DNA of 64,000 nucleotides from JAEUMD01 sp050246945 (GCA_050246945.1 JBFWVC010000010.1:145253-209252); one strand, 5' to 3'. Positions 45,128 to 57,444 are shown, numbered from the stretch's first letter. Notes: generated by a model not told the origin, from the sequence alone. Numbers and translations are program-made.

Positions 45128-45400
45128 TCATGCTGCGGGCTTGCGGTTCTTCAGCAAAGCAATCGTCTCGTTAACGCGGTCGAGCATCGCCGTACCGTGT
45201 CCCGGCGCTGGGTTCGTTGGCATGCCTTCGCTGGTTGCCGACAGCTCGTCCAGGATTTGTTGCGCCCAACGTTCAAGCGTAGCGATCTTCTCCCCACGCG
45301 TCAGCCCGGGGCTTTCGGCCAGTTTCTCGGGCGTGCCGAATTCGCGCTCCGGATCGAAGCGTGCGGTTTCGGACTTCATCGACAGAATTTCACCGGACAT
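45128..45400 (-). CDS. Small acidic hypothetical protein with strong ribosome site
   Basis: 90 aa from the ATG at 45400. AAGGAGGT, a full Shine-Dalgarno, lies a few bases before, which settles the start. Helical, soluble, with TRGEKIATLERWAQQILDEL in the centre and a Pro-rich turn before the last helix. Similar small proteins are common in Rhizobiales but unnamed. Confidence 0.75.
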   Translation of the reverse strand: MSGEILSMKSETARFDPEREFGTPEKLAESPGLTRGEKIATLERWAQQILDELSATSEGMPTNPAPGHGTAMLDRVNETIALLKNRKPAA

Positions 45401-45561
45401 GATGACCTCCTTGCATCGGTTCGCGTTGTTGACTTGGTCACGCGCCAAGTGCTGCCTCCAGGCGCGCCCACCTGCACGCAACAGGGCCCGTACCTAGTAC
45501 CGGCATAAGGTTGTTAACACACCCGCACCCGTTCCGGTTCCGCTGCAAGCATGACACTTCT

Positions 45562-45600
45562 ATGTGCGAGTAAGACGTGGATGTGCGAGTAAGCCGTGAG
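45562..45600. repeat. 19-bp tandem duplication
   Basis: Two copies of ATGTGCGAGTAAG followed by ACGTGG and CCGTGAG, at 45562 and 45581. Confidence 0.7.
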
Positions 45601-45713
45601 GCCAAAATGGCAAGCGAAGCTCCCGATGCTGGCGCAACGTGGTACGGGATGCCGACCAGGCAAACGGCGCAATGAAAATCAATGGCACGAAATTCATTTT
45701 GCAAATTGCCCGT

Positions 45714-45764
45714 GCGTATCGAAACGTATCAGCACGCATCGAAACGTATCAAATGACGTATCGA
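45714..45764. repeat. Iteron-like repeats with 20-bp period
   Basis: CGTATCGAAACGTATCA at 45715-45731 and CGCATCGAAACGTATCA at 45735-45751, then a partial CGTATCGAG near 45757. The two full copies are one base different and spaced two helical turns apart, as for protein-binding sites. Confidence 0.7.
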
Positions 45765-46089
45765 GATCGCAACCTTTGACGGACCAGAAGCGACACATTC
45801 ACGCTTGCGTGAGCATGCAACGTGCAGGTTGCCCTTATCATCTGGAAGTCGCGACCAACTACCCGTATGCATGTTCCTATAACGCAAGTTTGAACAACAC
45901 CTGGTCGAACTCCCAGCCAATCTTGATGTGCGCGATAAGCATTCCCGGTTCACTGGCGCGTGAGCGCAAATCAACGCAAGACTTCCGTTGGCGCTTGTTG
46001 GCTTGTAAGATGACGGAATTTCTAGCTCCCGAGAATCGTCGCGATCTGCCGGCAAATCCATGTACACGGCCTGAAAGAGAGCTCCCCCC

Positions 46090-46704
46090 ATGTCCAACCA
46101 GACAACCCCTGCTGCAAAAACCAGTTCCTCATATCCGCCCGGCACAGTTCGCATGCGACCCACACTCGATGCACTGTCCCGCAACTGGGGTTGGGTAATG
46201 GCCCGCGGCATCTTTGCCATCATCTTCGGGTTCCTGACGTTCGCATGGCCGGGACTGTCACTGTTGACCCTCGTGATCTTCTATGGCGCCTTCGCGCTCG
46301 TCGACGGTGTGGCGGCGCTTGTCGCCGCTATAACGAAGGGCGCTCCCGCTCCGCGCTGGTGGTTGGCGCTTGTCGGTGTGAGCGGCGTCGCAGCCGGTGT
46401 GATAACGCTCTTCTACCCAGGCATCACCGGCATAGTGCTGCTCTACTTCATCGCATTCTGGGCGATCGCGATCGGCGTTTTCCAGATCATCGGCGGCATA
46501 GCCATGCGCAAGGAAATCGAGGGCGAATGGTTGCTGATCCTGAGCGGCATTCTTTCGATCGTGTTCGGCAGCGTCATGATCGTCTATCCGGTGGCCGGTG
46601 CGCTGAGTGTCGCATTCCTCATCGGTGCGTTCGCAATCCTGAACGGCGTCATCCTGATCGCGTTCTCGCTGCGCTTGCGCCAGATGGCGAGCGTGAAGAT
46701 CTGA
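46090..46704 (+). CDS. HdeD-family (DUF308) membrane protein
   Basis: 204 aa with about six membrane helices in three pairs of repeats (GIFAIIFGFLTFAWPG, LVGVSGVAAGVITLFYPG and ILSGILSIVFGSVMIVYP), the DUF308 pattern of the HdeD acid-resistance protein. Role in acid tolerance is by family only. The upstream region carries direct repeats that may bind a regulator. Downstream is a short GC hairpin. Confidence 0.88.
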   Translation: MSNQTTPAAKTSSSYPPGTVRMRPTLDALSRNWGWVMARGIFAIIFGFLTFAWPGLSLLTLVIFYGAFALVDGVAALVAAITKGAPAPRWWLALVGVSGVAAGVITLFYPGITGIVLLYFIAFWAIAIGVFQIIGGIAMRKEIEGEWLLILSGILSIVFGSVMIVYPVAGALSVAFLIGAFAILNGVILIAFSLRLRQMASVKI

Positions 46705-46733
46705 AGCGCACGTTCCCGCGCTTGCGCAGAGAG

Positions 46734-46755
46734 CCCCGCGCACCTGAGCGCGGGG
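46734..46755 (+). terminator. Possible terminator of the HdeD-like gene
   Basis: 8-bp stem CCCCGCGC / GCGCGGGG, 6-nt loop, without a good T run. Confidence 0.5.
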
Positions 46756-46807
46756 CGAATAGGCTACTCAGCGCCGGAACTTGGCAATCGGGTATCAGTG
46801 TTGAACA

Positions 46808-47110
46808 CTAGCCAGCCACGCGGCTCCCCAGGTCATGCACTAGGAGCCCGACCGAAATGCCGAGGATCGTACCGACCTCGGGCGCACCCAAGTTGAGTTC
46901 GCCGGCACCAAATCCGTACTTGACGACATTGCCGAGCACGGCGCCGATGATGGCGCCAGCAACCAACCGGAACGTTCTACGCGCATGGAACGGTCTCCGT
47001 GTCGCCTTCTGTTGGCCGCAGCAAGAGCGTAAGAGGTTCGATGACGTTGGATATGGCGGCAACGGCGGCGTGAGCGTCCTGTTACCCCGAGGCCTGTGGC
47101 CGGGTTCCAT
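46808..47110 (-). CDS. Possible small glycine-zipper membrane protein
   Basis: The frame has a C-terminal half with two hydrophobic Gly-rich segments (LVAGAIIGAVLGNVV and VGTILGISVGLLV). The N-terminal half looks non-natural (Arg/Pro/Thr-rich), so a start near the internal TTG at about 46966 is as likely as 47110. Could be spurious. Confidence 0.35.
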   Translation of the reverse strand: MEPGHRPRGNRTLTPPLPPYPTSSNLLRSCCGQQKATRRPFHARRTFRLVAGAIIGAVLGNVVKYGFGAGELNLGAPEVGTILGISVGLLVHDLGSRVAG

Positions 47111-47162
47111 ACAGGCACTATTCGGAACCTAATTCCACCTAGCCCCTGTCCTCGGTCATCAA

Positions 47163-50195
<3,033 letters not shown>

Positions 50196-50356
50196 GGTCG
50201 TCCTGCTCTCTTGCCTCGTAGGTACCGGGTTGCGCACCGGGCGGCAATCGGGACTAATTCGTCGCCCGTGCGTTACCCGTTTGCGAGGAAATCTTGCCGC
50301 TTGCGCATTGTGTGGGAGTTATAAGATAAGAATATGAAATATCAGGAGTTTTCCTT

Positions 50357-52063
50357 ATGCCAATGGACCAGACCGATCGGCGGCGCACAGCCGCGAAGCG
50401 CCAGGAGGAGGCCAAAGCACCACCCGCGAGCGTGAAATCGGCAACAAGTCCGGCGTCGGAAAAGAACGCGGCTGCATCGCGCTCCGCACCGGTTGCGCGC
50501 GCCAAGCTGATTGTGCGCCGGGCGCGGCAGGGCGATGTCCAGGCGATCGCAGACCTCGGTCGCCGCGTCTATGCCCCCAACCCGTCGCTGACGCCGCGTA
50601 TGATTCGTGGCCAGATCAACAATTTCCCCGAGGGGCAGTTCGTCGCCGAGTACGATGGCAGGATCGTCGGCCACTGCGCCACCTTCATCATCTCGGGCGA
50701 CGTTGCCCTCAAGCCGCACACCTGGGACGAGATCACCGGCAACGGTTTTGCGGCGCGCCACAACCCGGAGGGTGACTACCTGTACGGCATGGAAGTCTCT
50801 GTGGACCCGGCCTATCGCCGCCTGCGCATCGGCCAGCGGCTTTACACCGCACGGCGCAATCTTTGCGAGGAATGGGGGCTCAAGGGCATCGTATTTGGCG
50901 GCCGTATGCCCGGCTATTTGCGCAAGCGCCGGCAGTTTCCCGATCCCATGGATTATGTCCGCGCGGTTCAGGCGCGCGAGTTGCGCGACCAGACGATCTC
51001 GTTCCATCTCTCGAACGGCTTCGAGCCCTTGGGCGTGCTTGAGGAATACGATCTGGAGGACCAGCCGTCCGGCGGCAATGCCACGCACATGCTCTGGCGC
51101 AATCCGCGCTACCAGAGCGAGGAGCATGAACGCACCGACCGGCTGGCTCCGCAGCAGACCGTGCGTGTGGCGACCGTGCAGTTCCAGATGCGCGGTCTTT
51201 CCGAGAAGAACGAGTTCAAGAAGCAGATCGAGTACTTCGTCGACGTCGCTTCCGACTACCGCGCCGACTTCATTGTCTTCCCCGAGAACATCACGCTGCA
51301 GCTTCTTTCGCTGGAGGAAAAGCCGCTGCAGCCCAAGGAGGGCGTAGAACGAATTGCCGATTATACCGACTGGTTCATCAAGTTCATGAGCCGGTTTGCT
51401 GTCTCCTATAACATCAACATCATTGGCGGTACGCACCCGATCATCGAGGACAACGGCGACATCAAGAACGTCTGCTACGTCTTCCTGCGGGACGGCTCGG
51501 TGCACGCGCAGGAAAAGATTCATCCCACACCATCGGAAAGCTACTGGTGGAACATCAAGGGCGGAACGCGCGCCGAGGTGATTAATACCGACTGCGGTCC
51601 GATTGGCATCATGATCTGTTACGATTCCGAGTTTCCCGAGATGGCGCGTCACTTGGTTGACCAGGGCGCAATGATTCTGTTCGTGCCGTTCTGCACCGAC
51701 GAGCGTCGCGGCTTCCTGCGGGTGCGCTACTGCTGCCACGCCCGCGCAATCGAGAACCAGGTCTATGTCGTGCTGTCCGGTGTCGTTGGCAACCTGCCCA
51801 ACGTGGAGAACATGGACATCCACTATGCGGAAAGCTGCATCCTGACACCGTGCGACTTTGCGTTCGCGCGCGATGGCATCGCCGCCGATACCGCGCCCAA
51901 CACAGAGACGATCGCCTTTGCAGATCTGAATGTCGCCGATCTGAGGGCGGCACGGGGTGCGGGAACGACGCGCAACCTCCAGGACCGTCGCTTCGATCTC
52001 TACCGCGTCTCCTGGCGCGACCAGCGCCGCAGAAGGAAGGCGAACAACACGGAAATCAAGTAG
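50357..52063 (+). CDS. GNAT acetyltransferase-nitrilase fusion (carbon-nitrogen hydrolase)
   Basis: 568 aa, two domains. Residues about 48-240 form a GNAT domain with the PAYRRLRIGQRLY acetyl-CoA loop. Residues about 270-545 form a nitrilase-superfamily amidase with the full catalytic triad: Glu310 (FPEN), Lys387 (AQEKIHPTP) and Cys421 (IMICYDSEF). Fusions of this order are a known group; substrates unknown, probably an amide or N-acyl compound. The first 45 residues are Lys/Ala/Ser-rich and likely disordered. It diverges from uvrA. Confidence 0.92.
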   Translation: MPMDQTDRRRTAAKRQEEAKAPPASVKSATSPASEKNAAASRSAPVARAKLIVRRARQGDVQAIADLGRRVYAPNPSLTPRMIRGQINNFPEGQFVAEYDGRIVGHCATFIISGDVALKPHTWDEITGNGFAARHNPEGDYLYGMEVSVDPAYRRLRIGQRLYTARRNLCEEWGLKGIVFGGRMPGYLRKRRQFPDPMDYVRAVQARELRDQTISFHLSNGFEPLGVLEEYDLEDQPSGGNATHMLWRNPRYQSEEHERTDRLAPQQTVRVATVQFQMRGLSEKNEFKKQIEYFVDVASDYRADFIVFPENITLQLLSLEEKPLQPKEGVERIADYTDWFIKFMSRFAVSYNINIIGGTHPIIEDNGDIKNVCYVFLRDGSVHAQEKIHPTPSESYWWNIKGGTRAEVINTDCGPIGIMICYDSEFPEMARHLVDQGAMILFVPFCTDERRGFLRVRYCCHARAIENQVYVVLSGVVGNLPNVENMDIHYAESCILTPCDFAFARDGIAADTAPNTETIAFADLNVADLRAARGAGTTRNLQDRRFDLYRVSWRDQRRRRKANNTEIK

Positions 52064-52131
52064 CTCCTGGCCTGAATGGCTCTAAGTCGCTGCGGCGGCG
52101 GACCGCGTGTGCCGTTGCGGCGGAAGGTTCC

Positions 52132-52500
52132 TCAATCGCTGTGATCGGTGAGGGCGACGAATTCGGGATCGTCCTGTGCGTTGCGTTCGAATTTCAGGAA
52201 GTCGTAGTAGCCGCAGCGTCCTTCGCCGGGAAACGACCGGCATACCGAGGGCCGCGCCTTGTAGATCGTGCAGCGGCGCTGCTTGGTGTCGAAAAATCGG
52301 CAGATCTTTCCATAAATCGTGTCTTTCTTCCGCCGCATCGCGTACTTGGCGCCGTGCGCTTCTTTTGTGAAGGCCTTGCGGGCTTCATCGAATGTCATGT
52401 CGTGATGCTTGGCCAATCGCTCCACGTCGCGCTTGTCGAGCTGAATGAGTGGATAGGAACAGCAGTAGCCCGGGCATTTAAGACAATCATAAAGTGGCAT
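52132..52500 (-). CDS. YkgJ-family cysteine cluster protein
   Basis: 122 aa. The Cys-rich pattern is CLKCPGYCC at residues 6-14, then CRFFD near the middle, CTIY, CRSFPGEGRCGYYDFL. These are the conserved Cys of the YkgJ/UPF0153 family, which probably bind zinc or an Fe-S cluster. Function unknown. Start is clear, as the first Cys follow directly after MPLYD. Confidence 0.88.
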   Translation of the reverse strand: MPLYDCLKCPGYCCSYPLIQLDKRDVERLAKHHDMTFDEARKAFTKEAHGAKYAMRRKKDTIYGKICRFFDTKQRRCTIYKARPSVCRSFPGEGRCGYYDFLKFERNAQDDPEFVALTDHSD

Positions 52501-52945
52501 CGAACGGCCTTGTGTCGGTAATATGTGGATCGGTCATGACGGTGAGCGATGCTGCGCCGATAGGTGGGAATGGCGGCACATCGGAGCCTCCAGCGCAACG
52601 CACTTGAGAAGCCTGGATGAACGCTCGTGCGGTCTAGGTCAAGGCCGCAATACCCGGTGGATGAGGATAACGCCTGCCTCTGCACCGGGTCGAGGCCCTG
52701 GGATCCGGACCCGACGCCCTGCCGTGCGCAAACGAGCCAACGGCGCGAATTCTCATCAGCAGATCCATTGCGGCATCTGCCGCCATGCGGACCGTGATGC
52801 TGCGAACGGACCGGGCTGGTTGGCGCATGAACGCCACACACCTGTCCCCCACTGCGCCCGCGATCGGATCGGTGGTGACCAGGCCACACTTTCTCCGCTA
52901 TGGTCGGGCGCATTTTGCGGGAGTGGAGGCAGGGAGTCGTTCCGC
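52501..52945. other. Intergenic region
   Basis: 445 bases between the YkgJ-like gene and the pentapeptide-repeat gene. No convincing gene; the long frame beginning at 52523 is in frame with the next gene but lacks membrane-protein character here and is treated as leader. Confidence 0.4.
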
Positions 52946-55024
52946 ATGTCTGACCCGGTGCGTGGCGTCGCGGATAGCGAGACGCCGGTCAACCCTTATA
53001 GTCTGCTCGAGGCCGTCAACGCTTCGAGCGAGACAGCACACCGGGCGTGGCTGATTTTCCTTGCACTGATGATCTATCTCATGGTGGCGGTGGCCGGGGT
53101 CACGCACCGCGACCTGCTGCTGGAGACGCCGGTATCGCTGCCGATCATGCAGGTGTCTATCCAGCTCACGCAGTTTTTCCAGTTCGCCCCCATCATCCTC
53201 GTGCTGCTGCATTTGGGCGTGATCTCCCAGCTCGTGCTTCTGGCAAGGAAGACGCTGGAGTTCGACTACGCGATACGCCTTCTCGAGACCAACGACCGCC
53301 GCCGCCACCCGCTGCGCCTCGAGTTGCACAATTTCTTTTACGTGCAGGCCATCGCCGGCCCTGAACGCTCCAGCGTCATGAGTGGCTTCCTGCACGCCAT
53401 GAGCTGGCTCACGCTCGCCGTGCTGCCGGTGGTGCTGATACTGTACATCCAGGTTGCCTTTCTGCCCTACCACGACGTTGCCATCACCTGGACGCATCGG
53501 GTTGCGCTCGTGTTTGATATCGCGCTCCTGGTGTTGATCGGTGTGTTCCTGATGCGTGCAGAGACATCGTTCTGGCAAGCCTTCGGACGGACCACCCGAT
53601 CGCATCCCATCAGCTTCGGCATGACGGCCCTGGTGCTCACCTTCATCGGCATTCTGTCGTTCTTCGCTGCGACCATTCCGGGCGAGGCGCTCGATCGCAT
53701 GAGCAGGTCACTGCTGGGCATGACCGAAGGTTTCGACGCTAGTGGAAACCGGCGCTACGCGGGTGGCATCAACATCCCGTTTCTGCGCGCCAACGCCGAT
53801 GGCACCCTGTTCGGCATCTTCACCACCAATCTGGTCGTCACCGACAGCGATCTCGTCGCCGACAAGGACGTGACGCCGGGTGAGCCGACGCTGAAACTCA
53901 GGGGCCGCGACCTCACATTCGCAAGACTCGACCGCTCGGACCTCCATCAAGCCGATTTCACCGACGCCGACCTGAGCAATGCGAGCCTCGTCGGTACCGA
54001 TCTACGCGGCGCGCTGATGCATTGCGCCGATCTCAACGAACTCCTGCTTTCGAATGATCGCCACCGCGCCCGTTGCGCGTCGGCCCGTCATGCGGATCTC
54101 ACGAGCGCCCGTCTCGACGGAGCTCAGATGACCGGCATCGACCTGACCGAAGCCAAGCTCGAGGAAGCACAGCTGAGCGAGGCAAGGCTGGCCTTCGCCA
54201 TTCTTGTCGGCACCAATCTCTCCAGCGCCCTCATGCACAAGGCGGACTTGACAGGTGGCGTCCAGGCGCAAGGTGCCAACTTCCTTCTCGCCGCGCTCCA
54301 GGGCGCTGATCTGACCGGAGCCCAATTGCAGTACGCCGATTTCACCAGCGCCGGAATGCAAGGTGTAGGAATGAACTATGCCAGCTTGCAATCCGCAGTG
54401 CTGCGCGACGCCGACCTCGAAGCCGCCGACATGCAGCAGACCAAGCTCTATGGCGCCGACATGACCGGCACCAAACTGCAGGGTGCCGACTTGCGCTATG
54501 CAGCAATCTGGGAGACCAATCCGCCCGCTCAAGCCGGAATGATACTCGCCGATCTCACGAACGTGCAGATTGCCCCTCCTTCCGATGCCGAGCGCATGGC
54601 GGTCCAGCGTGTAATCGACAGGATGACGAGCGAGCGAACACGCAAGCTCGTGGCCGAGGCATTGGCGCCCATGCTCGACCAGAAGGCGGCACAAGCATGG
54701 ACTTCCAGCGGCGACCTCGCTGTGTGGCGCGCCCTCTCGTCACAATCCTCGAATGGTGCGGCCGTCGCCACTTTTGGTGCACAATTGACCGAGTTCCTGG
54801 CGCAATCCATGTGCCGGTCACGCTGGACAAAGGGATCAGTCGCAACCGGAATCGCGCGTCGCGCCCAGTCCGAGCTGTTCCGTGGCGACATGCGGCTGAT
54901 CTATCAGCGCCTGACGAGCGACAGCTGTCCTGCCGGCAAGTCGGTCGCGCCGCGCGTTATGCAGGATCTGACGGCTGCCGTAGACCTGAGCCGTGCCGAA
55001 ACGGGCAATGCGCCACCACGCTGA
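52946..55024 (+). CDS. Pentapeptide-repeat membrane protein
   Basis: 692 aa from the ATG at 52946 (ribosome site GGCAGGGAG). N-terminal half: about four to five membrane helices (LIFLALMIYLMVAVAGV, FFQFAPIILVLLHLGV, LAVLPVVLILYIQVAF, VALVFDIALLVLIGVF, FGMTALVLTFIGILSFF). From about residue 310 to 530 runs a series of A(D/N)LxxA-type pentapeptides (LRGRDLTFARLDRSDLHQADF, GADLTGAQLQYADF), which form a right-handed quadrilateral helix. A C-terminal helical domain follows. Exact role unknown; such proteins are inner-membrane anchored. Confidence 0.85.
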   Translation: MSDPVRGVADSETPVNPYSLLEAVNASSETAHRAWLIFLALMIYLMVAVAGVTHRDLLLETPVSLPIMQVSIQLTQFFQFAPIILVLLHLGVISQLVLLARKTLEFDYAIRLLETNDRRRHPLRLELHNFFYVQAIAGPERSSVMSGFLHAMSWLTLAVLPVVLILYIQVAFLPYHDVAITWTHRVALVFDIALLVLIGVFLMRAETSFWQAFGRTTRSHPISFGMTALVLTFIGILSFFAATIPGEALDRMSRSLLGMTEGFDASGNRRYAGGINIPFLRANADGTLFGIFTTNLVVTDSDLVADKDVTPGEPTLKLRGRDLTFARLDRSDLHQADFTDADLSNASLVGTDLRGALMHCADLNELLLSNDRHRARCASARHADLTSARLDGAQMTGIDLTEAKLEEAQLSEARLAFAILVGTNLSSALMHKADLTGGVQAQGANFLLAALQGADLTGAQLQYADFTSAGMQGVGMNYASLQSAVLRDADLEAADMQQTKLYGADMTGTKLQGADLRYAAIWETNPPAQAGMILADLTNVQIAPPSDAERMAVQRVIDRMTSERTRKLVAEALAPMLDQKAAQAWTSSGDLAVWRALSSQSSNGAAVATFGAQLTEFLAQSMCRSRWTKGSVATGIARRAQSELFRGDMRLIYQRLTSDSCPAGKSVAPRVMQDLTAAVDLSRAETGNAPPR

Positions 55025-55533
55025 TCGGTCAGGTTGCCGGTGCGGCGCATGACGCTGGACGGTCCGGCCCAGAAGGAACATAATACGAACATAAGTCGTC
55101 GCCATTTTCCGAATCTGAGTGTGGCCCGGAGCTTTGGAGTTGCCGGCCCGCAGGGTCGGCGGAAAGTGGTGGACAAGCAACCCGGGCTGCAAGTCCTGGC
55201 AAGCATCGGCCCGATGCGCGCGATAGGGTCGTGCGGAGATTCACCGGCACCACCGGAGTGGCCGGTTTGTGCGGCGCTGTTGCCGGCGCGTTTTTGTGTG
55301 GGTCCGGTCAGTGCTGGATTGGGCTGTATCGGCCGCGAGTTCCCGGCTTGGTCAGTGCAATTCGTCCGTGCCGTGGCTCATCGGCGGGCTGATTGCCCTT
55401 GACGCGTTCCTGTCTTTGGCTGGGCAGGGGAAGCGGGCACGATCTTAGGCGGCTGCATGAGTGATGCGGCTACAGGAAAGTCGAGGCGTGGGCAGTGCAT
55501 GCGCCACGCACGCCAGAGGCGAAGGAGTTCGAT
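55025..55533. other. Intergenic region before ssb
   Basis: 509 bases. Short frames on both strands, none convincing. Presumed to hold the ssb promoter. Confidence 0.4.
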
Positions 55534-56088
55534 ATGGCAGGTTCCGTCAACAAGGTCATCCTGGTGGGCAACCTCGGGCGCGATCCGGAAATCCGCCACA
55601 CCCAGGACGGCCGCAAGATTGCAAATCTGCGTGTCGCCACCAGCGAGACGTGGCGCGACAAGACGTCCGGAGAGCGCCGCGAGAAGACCGAGTGGCATTC
55701 CGTCGTGATCTTCAATGACGGCCTTTGCAACGTCGCGGAGCGCTACCTGAAGAAGGGTTCGAAGGTCTACATCGAGGGTCAGCTTCAGACCCGCAAGTGG
55801 CAGGACCAGCAGGGCCAGGATCGCTACTCGACCGAGGTCGTGCTGCAGGGCTTCGGCGGCACGCTGACCATGCTCGACGGCGCACCCGGAGGCGGTGGAG
55901 GAGGCGGTCGCGCCGCGGCAATGCAGGAAGGCGATCAGGCCGGCTATGGAGCGGACGATGCCTTCGGTGGCGGGTACGACACCGGCTATGGTGGAGGCTC
56001 CGCTCCCTCGCGCGGTGGTCGCGGCGGTGGCTCGGGTGGTGGCAAAGGCGGCTTCGACAAGAACCTCGACGACGAGATCCCGTTCTGA
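55534..56088 (+). CDS. ssb: Single-stranded DNA-binding protein
   Basis: 184 aa. ATG at 55534 follows GAAGGAG. The OB-fold (residues 1-112) starts MAGSVNKVILVGNLGRDPE, continues with TEWHSVVIFN and YIEGQLQTRKW. A Gly-rich linker follows, and the C-terminal tip is DDEIPF, the partner-binding tail (usual DDDIPF). It coats single-stranded DNA in replication and repair. Typical neighbour of uvrA and gyrA in Rhizobiales. Confidence 0.97.
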   Translation: MAGSVNKVILVGNLGRDPEIRHTQDGRKIANLRVATSETWRDKTSGERREKTEWHSVVIFNDGLCNVAERYLKKGSKVYIEGQLQTRKWQDQQGQDRYSTEVVLQGFGGTLTMLDGAPGGGGGGGRAAAMQEGDQAGYGADDAFGGGYDTGYGGGSAPSRGGRGGGSGGGKGGFDKNLDDEIPF

Positions 56089-56199
56089 TGGACCGTTCGG
56101 TTGTGCTGCGGAGGTTTGGCGAGTTTCTTTGCTATTCGATGATGAAGCCAATTTCGCGGGCCGCCCATTGCGGGAGCTTTTCGCGCCCAGGCTTCGGCG

Positions 56200-57102
56200 T
56201 TACGAGCGGCGGCGATTCTTCTTCGCCTTTTTGCCTCGTGCCATGCCTGAGTGCGCTGTTCCCGGGTCAACATGGGCGTCAGGCGGCGTCGTTCTTTCCG
56301 CCGCAGCGGGAAGAACATTAGGCCTATCCTGCTGCGCAACGGCCACCGCGTCGCTTGCGGTGCGCGTGCCCCCACTCACGACAATCTCTTGTGCGATGAC
56401 CCCGCCAGTGATGAAGGTCCGCAATTCGATCGCCATGAACACGGCAACCAGCGCCATCACGAGGCCGATTGCTACCGACGCCAGGCCATCTGCCCACAGG
56501 ACACCTCCCAGATGCGCCGCCATCGTTCCTACTAGCGCGACGATGAGGCCCGCCATCGCCGCGAAGTTCCTGACCACCTGGTTGAAGAGCGCGGCGTCCT
56601 GCGAATTTCGCAGCGCGGCGAACAACCCCGTGCCCGCCTGCCGGACGCTGACCTCGCCAACAGACTGGAGCGCCGCCGGGGCCGTAAGGCACATGGCAAC
56701 GCCCAGCACAACGTAGTTGATATGCGCATCCGTCAGCGGTTGCGGCTCGAAGATCTTGTGTACGCCATCGTAGATCGCAACACCGGCGCCCATCGAGAAT
56801 AATAGCACTCCGACGATGAAGCCCCAGAACGCACTCTCCCGCGCGCGGTCGAAGGCTCGAGCTTCATCTGCCTCGCACTCAGACTGTAGCGAGCGCTTAA
56901 GCCCGACATGCTGCAGCGCCTGACTGGAAATGCCGACCAGCGAGTGGATGGCTTCCGAAAGCATCGCGGATGAGTTGGTCCACGCCGACGCTACCAGCTT
57001 GGCGATCGCAACGGCGAAGCTGGCGGCGAGAATGAGCAGGAAGCGCGTCGTCGATTGCGAACTGACCAAGAGGATCTCCTTAGGACCCGGACTCAATAGC
57101 AA
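56200..57102 (-). CDS. CDF-family transporter-like protein with degenerate metal site
   Basis: 300 aa with about five to six membrane helices and overall cation diffusion facilitator likeness (SSAMLSEAIHSLVG and LFSMGAGVAIYDGVHKIFEPQPL). The usual EAxHSxxDxxNQ motif reads EAIHSLVGISSQ (Gly57 for Asp). The HPFGYGRE block reads ARAFDRARES. The later EDxxAxxG motif reads NQVVRNFAAMAG. Thus the expected metal-binding carboxylates are missing. C-terminal basic tail GKKAKKNRRRS replaces the usual cytosolic domain. Transport may be lost or altered. Confidence 0.75.
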   Translation of the reverse strand: MLLSPGPKEILLVSSQSTTRFLLILAASFAVAIAKLVASAWTNSSAMLSEAIHSLVGISSQALQHVGLKRSLQSECEADEARAFDRARESAFWGFIVGVLLFSMGAGVAIYDGVHKIFEPQPLTDAHINYVVLGVAMCLTAPAALQSVGEVSVRQAGTGLFAALRNSQDAALFNQVVRNFAAMAGLIVALVGTMAAHLGGVLWADGLASVAIGLVMALVAVFMAIELRTFITGGVIAQEIVVSGGTRTASDAVAVAQQDRPNVLPAAAERTTPPDAHVDPGTAHSGMARGKKAKKNRRRS

Positions 57103-57242
57103 TTGGTCCGCAAGATCGCCAGCCGGGTCGCAGGAGGCAAGTGGGCAGAGCGGGAAATCCGGGCGATTTCCAAAGCAGCGCAGCGCACAGGACGGCCAGA
57201 TTCGGCCCGACTTGAACCCATTGTTATTGGGGCCGGACCCAA

Positions 57243-57291
57243 GAGCATGTTGAGCTGAAGCGCGCAGCGTTTCAGCATCAAGAACAGGTTC
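57243..57291. repeat. Dispersed palindromic repeat, family A, copy 5
   Basis: GAGCATGTT ... AGAACAGGTTC with GCTGAA / TTCAGC inner arms. The left flank ATTGGGGCCGGACCC matches the flank of copy 4. Confidence 0.65.
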
Positions 57292-57416
57292 AATTCAAAG
57301 TCTTGGAACGTGTTGATGATTTCATGCGAGATGTACGCGATCTAAGGCTTCACCTGTCGATCGCAATGAGGCGTACGCGAATATGCGTTGGCCGGTTGGG
57401 GTCACGGAGAGGCAAT

Positions 57417-57444
57417 GAAGGCCCCGCCTGAGGGCGGAGCCTTC
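57417..57444 (-). terminator. Terminator of the PRC-barrel gene
   Basis: 12-bp stem with one mismatch (57417-57428 with 57433-57444), loop TGAG. The - strand reads on into TTGCCTC. Confidence 0.65.

Larger units (their letters stand above)
45401..46089. other. Long intergenic region with two sets of short direct repeats
   Basis: 689 bases without a gene. It holds a 19-bp tandem duplication (45562-45600) and 20-bp-spaced repeats (45714-45764), and is less GC-rich than its surroundings. It separates the small acidic protein (-) from the HdeD-like gene (+), so it must hold divergent promoters. Confidence 0.55.

Noticed and set aside
50342..51823. 493-residue open frame opposite the GNAT-nitrilase gene
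   Set aside because: Mirror of a gene with intact catalytic residues; composition is not protein-like.
55986..56375. Possible small basic protein overlapping the ssb 3' end
   Set aside because: Starts before and runs antisense through ssb; its middle is Arg/Ala/Pro shadow sequence.
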